Part shown: piece after piece, positions 25,206 through 37,060 of the stretch | Layout: the number at the start of each line of letters is the position of its first letter | How positions within the stretch are numbered: the stretch's first letter is position 1 | Assembly: GCA_027422505.1 (NCBI GenBank) | Contig: JAPQWV010000051.1 | Location: 248,001-312,000 of the forward strand | Source of the DNA: Craterostigma plantagineum | Taxonomy: Eukaryota; Streptophyta; Magnoliopsida; Lamiales; Linderniaceae | Direction of reading: 5' to 3' | Length of the DNA: 64,000 nucleotides | The notes under the pieces: generated by a model | What the model was told of the DNA's origin: nothing | The model's database searches: none | The model's input: only the letters and a program-made list of their open reading frames with translations | Made by a program: the position numbers and the translations under genes

Positions 25206-26105
25206 CTATATAACGACAAACAATAAACCTCTATAAATTAGTATATACTTTATTACTGACCTCTCTAAAATAATAAAATCTCCCGGTCCCGACTTGGAAC
25301 TTTGTAAAAAGTCTTCAAATTCGATAAGATAATAAAATATAATCCTTCAAAAAATTCCTTTATAAATATTTGATCCCATTAGAACTCTAAATTAATAACT
25401 CATAAATATTGCAATTATAAATAATATGTCAATTTGCTAAAATATGAATATATTGTTATTAACGTTTCCTTAAAATGAAAATCTAATTGAATTCATCCAT
25501 AACTTTTTCTAATTGCAGCCAAAAGTTTCGATGTCGAGTTCTCCAGCTACAACAAAAAATGTATATATACATGAATTTATTTAATTAGTCACAAAGAATT
25601 GGTTTATTCGTGAATAAAATCAATTACATATATTTAAATACTAAATCATCTGAATTTAATTTTTTTTCTTTTAATTAATAAATTATTAATTTATCGATAT
25701 TAATATCTCTTTAAATTAATAAAATTCAGTTATCCCAATTTTATTATTAATTAAAAGATGTTTTACCGTATGTAATTAGAATTTTAAATCAAGAATTAAA
25801 CATCTGTCGCGAGTAGACATGATTGCAACTCTATTGTGGGTAAGATTTGGTGTACCTTTATTAGAATTTAGAAGTGTCTTAAAGACTTCCGTTGATGGTT
25901 GACTAAGTGGTTTTCTTTGTTAATCGTTAACGAGGAAGATGATCTATCATCTAGAAGATGGTTTGTACATAGTAATGAACCTTTTTTCACTCTATATCTA
26001 TAAAATTCATTCATAGTGAGTGATGTGGTCTATTTTCTGTGATCAGTTTTGTAATTGTAATTCAAGTTTTTTTTTTTTCCTTTTTTATTTTTTCCTTTAT
26101 ATATT
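25206..26105. other. AT-rich intergenic region
   Basis: No gene or element end is recognised. Confidence 0.4.
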
Positions 26106-26129
26106 TTATCTGGTAATTATTCAGATGGT

Positions 26130-26190
26130 AAATGTGTTGGGCCTATTAAAGAGAGCCCATGTAATTGAGCCCATTCTAAAACCCTCGGGT
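26130..26190 (+). promoter_or_regulatory. GGCCTA/GCCCAT boxes and telo-box upstream of MAK16
   Basis: TTGGGCC (about 26137), two GAGCCCAT copies (about 26152 and 26167) and AAACCCT (26179-26185) sit 120-170 bp before the MAK16 start. Site II (TGGGCY) and telo-boxes together are typical of plant ribosome-biogenesis promoters. Confidence 0.55.
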
Positions 26191-26305
26191 CACGGATCAA
26201 ACCGACTAAGCTCGGCAAACAAATTCCGGCGAAGTTCGAAGATTGTTGTGCTGAGGCAAATTGGCACTTACAATTGGAGGAAAATCGATTGATATTCTGT
26301 AGGGA

Positions 26306-28038
26306 ATGCAGCACGACGAGGTGATATGGCAAGTAATCAGGCACAAACATTGCAGTTTCATGGCCAAGTAAGCTGTTTTTGTGTGCTGAAATTTCTTCGG
26401 ATAGCTCGATTTTTACCTTCTGCGTTTCCTGTTTTGAGTTGTTCTACGGCACATGATTGGGTTAATTTTGATGGGTGAATCGATTTTGATAGAATTGAAA
26501 CTGGATTGTTTTGTCGGAACCCTTACAACGTGACTGGGATATGCAATCGGAGCTCGTGTCCTCTTGCGAACAGTAGATACGCAACGATACGCGACCATGA
26601 TGGTATTCAATGTTTTCTGTAGTTTCTGTGTATCTATGATTCTCGTCGGTGATTGGTACAAATGCTGAGATTTTCAGGAGTCTTTTATCTGTATATGAAG
26701 ACCATTGAAAGGGCTCACATGCCAAATAAATTGTGGGAAAGAGTTAAGTTGCCTCGAAATTATGAGAAGGCTCTCGAGATCATCGACAAGCACTTGGTAA
26801 TGCTAGTCGTTAGCTTTTCGTTGGAAGATTTGGTTAAGCTGATTTTTCTTGTTGGGAAACGTTGTGCTTTGTTCTAATGGTAATCACTGATCTTAATAGA
26901 TGTATTGGCCGAAGCTGTTGGTTCATAAAACAAAGCAAAGGCTAACGAAGATGACACAGATGCGGATACGAATGAGAAAACTTGCTTTGAAGACGAGGTC
27001 AACTTTTTATCTATGAAATTTTGTCTGCCAAAATCTTAAAGAGAAGTAGAGTTTTGCTCGCTTGACCACCGTTCTTTTAATGATATTTCTCATCAGAGAG
27101 AAAATTATGACCGTGCCAACAAAGATAAAGAAGAGGGAAGCACGAAGAGAAGAAAAGGCTGAGAAAGCAGCAGTTTTGGAGAAAGTATCAAATTGTCGTC
27201 CATTTGTTTTATTCTTCATCTGGTTATTTAAGATTGAGCAAACTCAGGTACAATAAACGTGTCATTCATCGCAGAGTATTGAAAAGGAGTTACTCGAGCG
27301 CCTCAAGAAAGGAGTTTATGGCGATATCTACAATTACCCTGTCGATAAGTACAATGAGATCCTTGATAAGGAGGAAGGAAAGGTCATTGAAGAGGAGGTA
27401 TAAGATATAATCATCACTGTTCCAACTTTTCATAAATTGAACCAAGTTATCAGAAATTCGTCTTATTCTATACGTAATTTCTGCTCGCCTTGGCTTGCAT
27501 ATGTGCAGGAAGAACCTGAGATAGAGTACGTCGAGGGTTACGAGGATCTTGAAGAAGAGGACAATATAGAAGATTTCGATGGGTTTTCACTCAATGAAGA
27601 TAATGGTAAGCTTTTAGTTCAACATTCATGCCACAGCCATACTTATTCTGTAACAAAAAGAAATGGTGAAGGCTATAATCTTGCAAAGCTTTCTAATTGT
27701 GGCTGTCGAACACTTTAAATCATTATTTTAGATGGGATGAGCGATGATGATGGCGAAGAAGACGAACAAGTCGTTATTCACCGTAAAAGAGGCCGAAAGA
27801 GTTCTGACATGAACTCGGAGAAATCAAAAGTAATGGGCAAATCTAAGAAGAAAGCCCAAGTACACGTCGAGGTAAATAACTCTAATAGTTCCCAATTTTT
27901 GGGTTTTACGCCTTTGACGTAAGATGATTTCGATTTCTTGTTCGCGGGGTTAAAAAACCCTCGTTAAAATAATGTCGTACGCATGTAATATAGGTCGAGC
28001 ATGAAGATGCGAACGAGCGACGAATGGCTGTTCATTGA
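26306..28038 (+). CDS. MAK16: MAK16, ribosome biogenesis protein
   Basis: A nucleolar factor needed for assembly of 60S pre-ribosomes. Nine exons: 26306-26367, 26493-26602, 26678-26796, 26900-26997, 27097-27184, 27275-27397, 27509-27605, 27732-27871 and 27994-28038. All have GT/AG introns and phases join, giving 293 residues, close to the roughly 300 of yeast and human MAK16. The start [11 protein letters not shown] is the family start. The conserved zinc-binding region follows ([19 protein letters not shown]), then [19 protein letters not shown] and [18 protein letters not shown]. The second half is strongly acidic ([26 protein letters not shown]), ending in Lys/Arg-rich nuclear-targeting stretches and RRMAVH. 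It looks intact. Confidence 0.97.
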
Positions 28039-29223
28039 AGTCCTTTGCTTGTTCCCATTCATGAATCACAACCTCAGTATTGGTTTATAGGATGTTAGAA
28101 GCTTTTACTCCATTGAGTTGTAATATTTAAGGTATGTTCCTTTTTGATTTGTGCCTCTCACATATGCAGAAATTTTGTATTCTTACATTGAGCCCAACTA
28201 AAAAAAGTTCCAAATTTTTGTTATGCCAAGCCATAGGAAATGTTCGCTTTTATTTCTGGAATCAAATTATATCGTATCGTATTCCTATCCTGGCAAGATA
28301 TTTATTTCAAGATTGTCATCAATTTCATCATCCATTGAATAATACATTATGATGATAAGACGATAAAATTAAATGCCTTCCACGCAATAAATTTCGTTGG
28401 AATAGGGAAATGGGACCCTTATCGAAAGATGCTTTGTTTGAATTGGGCACGTAGTTCTCATGATTAATCCAACATTACATCAAAAAGGAAAAAAAGAAGA
28501 GATAAATGAAGAAAATTGTTTAAATAGGGAGAAAAAAAAAAAAAGCAAAGAGATATTCCATGGATTCCTTGTCTATATGATATACTCCTGTTTTTTTAAG
28601 TATTATTTAATAGAGTAGTTGAATTCATGGATTGCTTGTGGTGTGACGTTAATGGAAATTTGATGCAAACACATGAATAAAAAAAAAAGCCTTCTCTTTA
28701 TTGATTTGAGATCACCTCATTTGTACTCCTATCCTTGATTATCATAATGCAATGAGATTAGATTAAATCCAAACTAAGGTGAGTAAAAAAACATAGTAAG
28801 TCTATACATATTATTTTAAAATATCCTAAAGAAAGAAGTCAACTTTTATGAAATAGAATTATTGTTTAATCATAAATATTTTAGACTGATATGAAATAAA
28901 ATCCCTATAATCCAACCTTATTAATGGACCTTTATTACATAGTTATTTCCCATCAACACTTTTAAACTTTTCAATCCTTATCTTCTCCAAATTTATTACA
29001 TTACCCTCTTTTTCATCTCCATAGCTCGACTCTCCATGTAACCCCCCATTTATTTAAATAGGCCAAACTCTCTCTCCTTCTCTCAGGCCTCTTTCTACAC
29101 AGTTCTCCATCTCCATAGATATAGCTAAGGTTTTTTCTTCTCTTTTACCTCAATTCGAATCATGCAATAACTCATCTCAATCACCAATATCTTAAATCTT
29201 AATCTTTATTTCAGGTCTCAACG
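28039..29223. other. MAK16 3' flank and promoter of the serine-rich gene
   Basis: AT-rich. TTTATTTAAATAG near 29050 is a TATA-like box for the gene at 29224. CTAAG-GTTTTT (about 29127) and TTTCAG (about 29210) could mark an intron in its 5' leader. Nothing else is visible. Confidence 0.4.
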
Positions 29224-29487
29224 ATGAACAAGAAAGAGACGGCAATCAAAGTCGAAATCCCATCCCACGAATCAGAAGCCGCGTCTCCCACGTCGGCCAA
29301 CGCCGCCGCCGCCGGCGGGCTTTCACGGCAAGGAAGCACAAATACGAGGTTTAGCTGTCTGTGTTCTCCGACGACTCACGCCGGCTCGTTTAGGTGCAGG
29401 CTTCACCGTTCCCCGAGCCTTCAGAGGACTAAGAGCATCGAGCCGCCGTCGCCCAAGGTTGCGCCGACGACTAGTACGGTGAATTAG
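29224..29487 (+). CDS. Small serine-rich protein
   Basis: A single-exon frame for 87 residues. It has the signature of a plant-specific family of small serine-rich proteins of unknown function: FSCLCSPTTHAGSFRCRLHR followed by SPSLQRTKSIE, ending in a Pro/Ser/Thr-rich tail. The N-terminal third is low in complexity (Ala, Ser). No signal peptide or membrane span is seen. The region is GC-richer than its flanks, as expected for a real exon. The start is the first ATG after a likely leader-intron acceptor 10-15 bases upstream. Function is not known; I rely on the motif. Confidence 0.8.
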   Translation: MNKKETAIKVEIPSHESEAASPTSANAAAAGGLSRQGSTNTRFSCLCSPTTHAGSFRCRLHRSPSLQRTKSIEPPSPKVAPTTSTVN

Positions 29488-30335
29488 TAATGAATGATCG
29501 ATGTATATACGTGGAATAAAATATTCGTCTTATACTGTTTTTTCTCGTTATATGGTATTTTCTTGATTTGGGCTTTCGATGTCCATGTAACGAATGCTTC
29601 TTTTTAAGTGCGTGAATTGAAGATTCATCCCATGTGGTTTTTATTGCGGTGGGAAATAAAGTCATCTTAATTTACTTGGAATTTATTCATAGTTAATAAG
29701 ACCAAAGTATATAAGCCGTATGTGTAGTGTAGTTTCATCATAAAGACACTATTAAAATCACAAAATTTTATGTAACTTGAGTTTGATACCCATAGAAACA
29801 CAAAAAGATTATCAAAATAAGTTTTTCCGATCAACGATAATCATCTTGCAATGACATTTTCTGTCTAACGAAAAATATCGGCCGACCACCATCAAAGCTC
29901 GGAATACTTTCTAAGCAGGAAAGTTTTATTTATATCGGGCTTCGCGGACTGTTGAATTTTATTCCGGGCCAGAATAGAGAAATCAAACAAACTATTATAA
30001 GCTATTATTTATATAATCCTCATGTACCAGTTTGTTTCGAAAAATAAAATCCCCTTGTTTCATACCTAGCAGCTCAATATATAAGCCAAAAAGGATTACA
30101 TTCTAAAATCAACTAACAATATAAATATCATTGAAATTAAAGCTCTAGTGTAAGAAGGACAAGATGAACCCTTTATTATATGTAATAGAGGTTTATTAAC
30201 ACCAACAGTTCACAAGGGAATCATATCATGTCTATGGTTTAGCTTTCTTTGCCCAAATTATTACAAGCAGTTTACTTGAGGATTGCATTTAAAAACAAGG
30301 GCACAATACCAACATAAGAATCAATAATATCTCTT
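29488..30335. other. Intergenic between convergent genes
   Basis: This holds the 3' ends of the serine-rich gene and, on the other strand, of the NPY gene. AT-rich, with nothing else recognised. Confidence 0.4.
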
Positions 30336-33221
30336 TCAGTTCTTTTCACTCACACTTCTACTCATCATAGGCCATAGCCTGCTCAACATTCTCCTCGGAC
30401 GAACCCTACTCATCGACTTCGACCTATTACCACTACGCCCGCCCGCCACGTCATCGTCCCCGTCGTCGTTCTCCGCCAGCTTCATCTTCAGCGTCGAAAC
30501 TTGGCTCGCCCTATCGTTCACCTTGTCTCCGTTATCGGTCTTGCTCTGCGAAGCCACAAGCAAGGCCCTGATATTTCCCGGCAAATCCCCCGATTTCCCG
30601 GCCCGCGCCTGTTCGAAGAACAAAACTTGCACGACGACCCTAAGCGGTAGCATCTCGTTCTGGGCCGCGTGCACGCACGCTTCCACCGATAGCTTCTTGC
30701 AGTCGAGGGCTCTGCACAATTGTTTCCTTTCGCTCTTGTTCAGCTCGGGATGCACCTGTATTGCGATAGGCAGACGATTTTTAGGAAATAATTCGTCCAA
30801 AACCCTAAACCACAAACCTTAGACATTCCGGCTGGAGGGTCGATGGACCGTTGACCCTCCGAGCTCGGGATGTACCTATATTGCAATAAATAAACGAGTT
30901 TGGGAGTGTCGGGATCATTCTTCCAAAAAACCCTAAATCATAAACCCTAATTTTCTGACTTGACGGTCAATGGACCTTTCAAGTTCTAGTGCAGGTCTAA
31001 ACTCTAAACCCTAAATTCTCCCTGGCTGGAGGTCAATGGACACTCCAAGCCCAAATTGATTTTAGGATGAAACCCTCAACTGAAGGAATCTGGATAAACC
31101 GACCTTAAGGTACGTGTCGATGGCCTTGTAGAGATCGTCGTGGTCCAACCTGGCGAACTCTGGGATTTGCTCGGCGATGGCCGTGAATTTCGACAGGGGC
31201 AAGTTTTCGTCCATTGCAATCACTTGTAGGTACCGATCGACGAGCTTGGCCACCTTGAGCTTCGAGCCGTGCGACGCGGAGGACGACCTTCGGCTCTCTT
31301 GGAATTCCGAGTCGATGTTCTCGGCGGATCGCGACCTTCTCCTCCTATCGTTGTGGTAATAATCTCCTCCCTTGACTCTCGTCGGGCTCGTCGGCGGGCT
31401 CCGACCCTGAGACGCAAATTGTTCCAAAATCGCCATTACGATTTCGACGTCATACTTCGTCGATTTGGTTGAGCGGTTGTTAGGGTTGGGTATTAAGAGG
31501 TCGGTGACGGACGCTTCGTCTAATTGAAGGCCGATCCGCTTCGCCAGTTCGGTTCGGGTCGAAGGCGACGACCCGAGGGCGTTCGAAGCCTTCAGTAGCT
31601 TCGACAAGAAGCCGCAAGAAACCGCGCCCTTCTCGGACGGTAGTAAGCTCACGATCGATTCGAGGACAAGCCTGTTTTTACACGCGGAGAAAAAGCAGAC
31701 CGATTCAGCTCATCAAACATATCGAAGAGGCCACCAATTTTACTAACACGTTATTTAGCGACGCACTTCGAGAATGAGACTAATACTCGGGGCCAGGTTT
31801 CACAGTCCCCAATTTTAATAATACGACGATTTTTAGCAATCCGAGGTATGTATCCCCACTCAAGCGACTATGGGCTTACGCCACACGCTTCGAAGATGAG
31901 ACTAATATTCGGAGCCAGGTGTCAGAGTCCCCAATTTTAATAACACAGACATTTTTTTAGCAGTCTGAGGTAGCCTCACTCAATCGACTATGGGCTTACG
32001 CCACACACTTCGAGGAAGAGACTAATCCTCGGGGTCAGATGTCAAATGTCAAACCCGAGAATTTCCGAAAAAAAAATGTCTCGACCCAACCGCTGGGTTA
32101 TGCCCTCGGGACTATAATAGTGTAGTTTAGTGTGTGTATATATACGTACGTGAGTTTCGAGGTTTCGCCGTTATCCACTTCGCCGTCTTCGTCTTCGGAT
32201 TCTCCAATGATTTCCGCGTGCTTGGACGCATTCGGCAACCACCGAGACGCATAAACCCTAAGCGCATCGCCGATTAATTTCGCCGGAATCGTCCCCTTCG
32301 ACTTGATGGCTATCATCGTTCGCCAGTACAGATCTATCCCAAGCTCGGCCAAGTCCTCCGCCCACCACCCCTTACCGCCGCCGGAGATGCCCACGACGCT
32401 CGCCGGCGCCGGCGCCGGCTTGCTGTTGTTATTGCAAGAAGAGTCCTCTGTGCGGCATTTCGTCGAACAGTTTCGCGACAGGTGGGACTTGGCGGGTTGC
32501 GCGGCGGCCGCCGCCGCGACCTTGGCGGCAAGGGCATCGACGCACCGGCCTGTGAGCCTGAGATCCTCCGACCACGGTGGGTTCGACTTCGTGGTGCGCA
32601 GGGCGACGACGGTGTCCCTCCATCCTTGTAATATGCAAGAGGAGAAGAAGGCTTCGATCTTCTGCAATAAGTTGCCGCGCTCGACGTCCTCGGACATCTG
32701 TAGGTACTCGGCGGCGCACCGCGCCGGCACGACGTTGTAGGCGCTGATTGTGATTGTGATGCCGTAGCAGAATTTGGCGCAGAGCTCGAAGGCGTCGGCG
32801 CCGCCGGGGAAATCGGGGAGCTGTATTGCTTGCACTGCGTGGGAGGCTTCGCCGGAGATTTTCGAGCATAGCTTCTGAAGTCGGCCGCACTTTGAAAGCA
32901 GTGGAAACTGCGATTCATTTCGCTCGTCGAAATGTTCAAATGGGTCTCAGAAAAAAACATGAGGAGAAAAAAAAAAGATTGGATTTTCTTACCTTGTGTA
33001 GTAAATATCTGCTTCCCTTAACTTGGATTATGAGATCGCTGGAAACTTCTGAAGACACAGACCTGTGAAAAGAATATCAAGAGAAAAAAAAAGACGATCT
33101 TTATTTTCTTACAATCGAATAATCAGGAAACAAAAAAATGGTTAGATATTAAGATATGTTACCTCACAGCTTCTGTAGTGTAAAACGTATCATGCCGAGA
33201 ACCAAGTTTCATGAACTTCAT
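30336..33221 (-). CDS. NPY: NPY-type BTB/NPH3 protein
   Basis: A plant NPH3-family adaptor; NPY proteins act with AGC kinases in auxin-driven organ formation and root gravitropism, probably at the plasma membrane. Five exons on the minus strand: 33221-33163, 33062-32993, 32907-32150, 31671-31104 and 30755-30336, phases consistent, 624 residues. It starts MKFMKLGSRHDTFYT, typical of NPY. The BTB domain covers about 28-105 (DLIIQVKGSRYLLHKFPLLS). NPH3 runs from about 215 (GWWAEDLAELGIDLYWRTMI) to about 530 (ELNKSERKQLCRALDCKKLS; HAAQNEMLPLRVVVQVLF). The RRRRSRSAENIDSEFQESRR block is shared with NPY1-5. The Ala- and Gly-rich insert near 180-215 is variable. Introns 3 and 4 carry local duplications. 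I cannot tell which NPY paralogue it is. Confidence 0.95.
30820..31060. repeat. Duplicated acceptor region in NPY intron 4
   Basis: GAGCTCGGGATGTACCTATATTGCAAT (minus strand shows an acceptor-like end) and CCAAAACCCTAAA-type runs repeat sequence found at the exon 5 border (30740-30810). So a piece of about 120 bp including the 3' splice site was duplicated within the intron. Confidence 0.6.
31740..32070. repeat. About 120-bp tandem repeat in NPY intron 3
   Basis: Three copies of a unit with ACTTCGAGAATGAGACTAAT, CTCGGGGCCAGGTTTCACAG, CCCCAATTTTAATAA and CACTCAAGCGACTATGGGC, at about 31765, 31888 and 32007. Non-coding. Confidence 0.75.
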
Positions 33222-34004
33222 TTTTTTTTTTCTGCTAATTATTATTACCAGGGATGAGTAGTTTCGAATCTTCACCCTTTCCTTCTGTGTTTATTGCCCA
33301 GACAAGGATGAGTAGTTTCGAATCTTCACGCTTTGTAAGGACGATAAGCACTGACGAAAGATTCCCACACTTTTTCTAATCTGAGAAATATATGAAGGAA
33401 CTAAAGCTTCGAAACATGATCAACCACTTGAAGAAATTTTAGCCATTTCTGTCAAATTTTCCACCCAACTGATAAGGACATGTTTAGGAAGAAGAAAAAA
33501 AATGGGAAAATAAAAAAAGAAAACATGAAGAAGAAAGCCAGAGAACATGAACATGAACTGTGATTGCAGGTAAAAACTTCAAAGGTTGTCTTACTGTGTA
33601 ATTTAATGAGTGAAAACAAATCAATCATTCCAAGGTTAAGGTGCCCATTTGCTCGTTTTAGAGAGTGCCCACTTTTAATCATCATTGCACTAACAGTTCT
33701 TACACAATCACTACTACTCTTAATTATTTAATTTAGACAGTTGCAACGAGAAATAGTATCGAAGAAAGAGATGTAAAAGCAGCAACCTTTTTTCTTTATT
33801 TGCAGTGCTGCTTTGAAGAGGCTCCTTCCGCAGATTATGAAGAAAAAGATATATGTTAAGAGAAGTTTATAGAAGAAGAAAGGAGATGATAAACTATTAT
33901 AAAGAATATAGGATGGAAGTGCACTGTCAACGATGGATTTACTGACAACCGTTTTTCTCGCATGTACGATGGCCTCATGTTCACGATTATATAATGGGTT
34001 AATT
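33222..34004. other. NPY upstream region
   Basis: Holds the promoter and leader. A 29-bp sequence ATGAGTAGTTTCGAATCTTCACNCTTT occurs twice (33254 and 33308). I see no clear TATA box and no other gene. Confidence 0.4.
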
Positions 34005-35310
34005 AAAGATCAGGCCCATTAAGTATTTTAGTTTTGGGTTCAGACCCCATTACATTGGGCTTTAAGATTAAAACCCACTTTTCGAAAAATTCAGGGATCA
34101 GCCCTAAAATGACGCAAAAAGACGTATTTAACCCTGATATATGCCAAAATTATGTTGTATACCTAAATAATCCGTTCCAGCCAATTATAACAGTTCGGTG
34201 CTGAAAAAGAACACTTCCTTTCACGTGGATAACAACAGTCTTGTATTGAGTACCATATGTTGTCTATTTAGTAACAAATAACGTCGCAGAAATAACACAA
34301 CATTAAAAAATAATACCGCTTCCTGCAACATCATTTGTTAATATGTTACTGCAAGAATCGGTATTATTTTTGAATGATGTTGTACTTCTACGACTTCGTT
34401 TGTTACTAAATAGACGTCATATGGTACTCAATACAAGACTTTTGTTATCCAAATGAAAGGAAGTGTTTTTTCAGCGCAAAACTGTTATAATTGTTCTTAA
34501 ACCCTCCACCTGACCATCCCCCTGTTTTCCTAGACAGAAAATTCATCATTATAGGGAGCAATGCTCGATCTGTGGGAAAAATAGGGTTCGATAGTTCGAC
34601 GTAATAAATATGTCTGTTAATAACATTTTACTGTCGATAAGTAACGTCTTATGACGTTAAAATAACACTTATGGTTTTTACGGTAACAAATCAATATAAT
34701 TGTGTAACAGTTATAATTATTCTTGAACCCTCCACCCGACCATCCTCCCCCTGTTTCCCTAGACAGAAAATTCATCATTATAGGGAGCAATGCTCCTATA
34801 ATGGGTTACCAATTTTTAATCTCGAAACGTGTAATAAGATCGAAACGCTAATGATTCGATCTTTTATAGAAAAACGGTAATGGTCGTCGCGTCGAGTTTA
34901 TGGTTTACGGTTTAGGGTTTATTGTGTAATAACGCATGATGGAAAACAAAACAAGGTATTAACAATCGACTGTGCTCGATCAGTGTGAAAAATGGGGTTC
35001 GATAGTTCGATGTAATAAATGTCTGTTAATAACATTTTACTGTCGATAAGTAACGTCTTATGACGTTAAAGTAACACTTGCGGTTGTTACGGTAACAAAT
35101 CAGTATAACTGTGTAACATAAAACTGACGTCAAATACCATTCAGAAATCACTTTTATTAAGGGCAATTTCGTCAAATCACAGTTTGGGTCCTTTTCACTT
35201 ATTTTTTGAAAAAATAGGTCCTTAAAAATAAAGAAAATTCTGACAATGCCTGATTCCTAATTTCAAAATATAATAGGGCCTGACACAAAATTTGCCCTTA
35301 TATAATTTGG
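34005..35310. mobile_element. Composite foldback element
   Basis: Arms of about 120 bp at 34183-34310 and 34370-34495 are inverted copies (AACACTTCCTTTCA / TGAAAGGAAGTGTT; TATTTAGTAACAAA / TTTGTTACTAAATAG). Outside them, a 130-bp block is directly repeated at about 34569-34700 and 34977-35115 (TCTGTTAATAACATTTTACTG) and a 65-bp block at 34500-34566 and 34725-34795. The outermost ends (ATCAGGCCCATTAAG and, inverted, GTCAGGCCCTATTA) are imperfectly inverted. There is no coding sequence. Confidence 0.6.
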
Positions 35311-36729
35311 TTCACTTGAAATTTTTGTCCTTTATTTTATATTGTAATAACAAGAATAGATAGGTAGTGGTAATAGACTTTTTTTTTCATGCATTAATGC
35401 ATGAGGGGCCATGCAAATTTAATGCTTGTGTGAAAACGTGGAAAAAATAAACAAAATTAACAATAGGACGTAAATTGGCTCCATCCATGTTGGATGGAAA
35501 TGAGATGTATATATATGTATATAATTTAAAGCGTACTAACTATAGCCATTTTACCTAAAAGATTGGGAGAGAATGTATGGTATATTAATTTTTGTATATT
35601 TATTTTCCAAGAAAATGATTTTATTTCAAGGTGGGATCTTATACAAATCATTTGACTAAGGTAAATCATGTCGATCTAATAAGTCTAAAGCTGTCTACTT
35701 GAACAATGACTTGAGTGCGTATAGTACGTAGTAATAATTGTGATAATGAATGCATTAAAGACTATATTACTATATAGCATATATGACCAAGCTATCTTCG
35801 ATCTGACTAGGATTTTATTCATTGACATAAAATATTTTTAAACACATGGTAATATGGTTATCGATATCGTGTGTGGAATCTAACATATTTTATTAATTAT
35901 ACCATCTTTCGTCTGATGTCATAATTATAAATTTGGACTACCAAGGATTCTCTTTGGATTTTCAGGTTACTATATAGACCGTTACAAAATAATCGCTCAC
36001 TTCATATTTCGACAACAAATTTCGGGCCTTTAATCCTTTCTGCCACAATTAGTCGAAAATCTTATTTGTTGGACTTAGTTATCAACATATTTTTGCAATT
36101 ATAATAATAAAGAAAACACAGTATATGATATTTCTCTCGGTATTAGTCTCAATCAAGACAGTCAACTTAAGACAGTTGAATTGTACCATGATAATTAATG
36201 TAATAAATAATTATTATTAGCAGCCCGACTTTGAATTCTCCAAAGATTATCATTCAAGCCTTGGAAAAAAAAAAAAAAAACATGAGTTCACAATCTACAT
36301 CACGAATAAACATAGGTAAAGTTTCTCAAGAAGTGACAAGTGAAATATAATATACACATTTAAGACCATGCACTTATGTTGTTAGCCTAACGAACGTTAA
36401 GCATATGTCTAGGATCAATCGATGTCTGCCAAGGACCATGGCTCGACGTTGTCCCAACTCAATCCATGACGGCGTCGTTTTATTGGAAATGGCATTTTTG
36501 TCATTTCATTATGGGACAAAGGGCAAACTAGGAAAATAAACTTCAATGGCGTTGGTGGAAATACACCGTTCCTTGTCACATACTAAGGGGGAATGTGGGC
36601 CCCGTAATTCAACAGTGGGCCATATTATGTTTTTTGTGGGCTTATGGCCCAATTAGTGTGAATCTCTGACGTGTAATTAATTGTAAATTTGTAACTAATA
36701 CTTTTCGCACTCGGTGCTTAAAATATAGG
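35311..36729. other. AT-rich intergenic region
   Basis: Only short A tracts (36267-36283). No gene is recognised. Confidence 0.4.
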
Positions 36730-37060
36730 TGTAATTACGTGTCAGGTCTCAAAACATGTTTTAAAATATGTTTCAGACCCCTGTCAGAAAATTCATTGTT
36801 TTAATGACCTAATTTCTATAAAATTTTATATTTACACGTGTTATATAGTGTAATGATCGTTTTGACTTTTGTGTCATTCAAGAACAATGACTGGTACTAG
36901 AAAAACAATAAAGTCGTACTGCTGAAAATAAAGTGATACTGCAGAACAATAAAGTGGTACTGAGAACAACGAAGTGCGCAGAAACCTTAAAACTATGGAT
37001 TTTCTGATAGGAGCCTGAAACCTAAATGAAACTTATGGGGCTGAATTCTTAAAGCCCCTA
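36730..37060 (-). mobile_element. MITE-like element with 21-bp minisatellite
   Basis: Inverted blocks GTTTCAGACCCCTGTCAGAAAATTC (about 36768) and TTTTCTGATAGGAGCCTGAAAC (about 37001) enclose, at 36886-36975, four minus-strand copies of the CAGTACCACTTCATTGTTCTG-type unit seen at 20072. Non-coding. Confidence 0.6.

Noticed and set aside
32303..32960. Long alternative frames over NPY exon 3
   Set aside because: Shadow frames of the GC-rich NPY coding exon; Arg/Ser-rich and unconserved.
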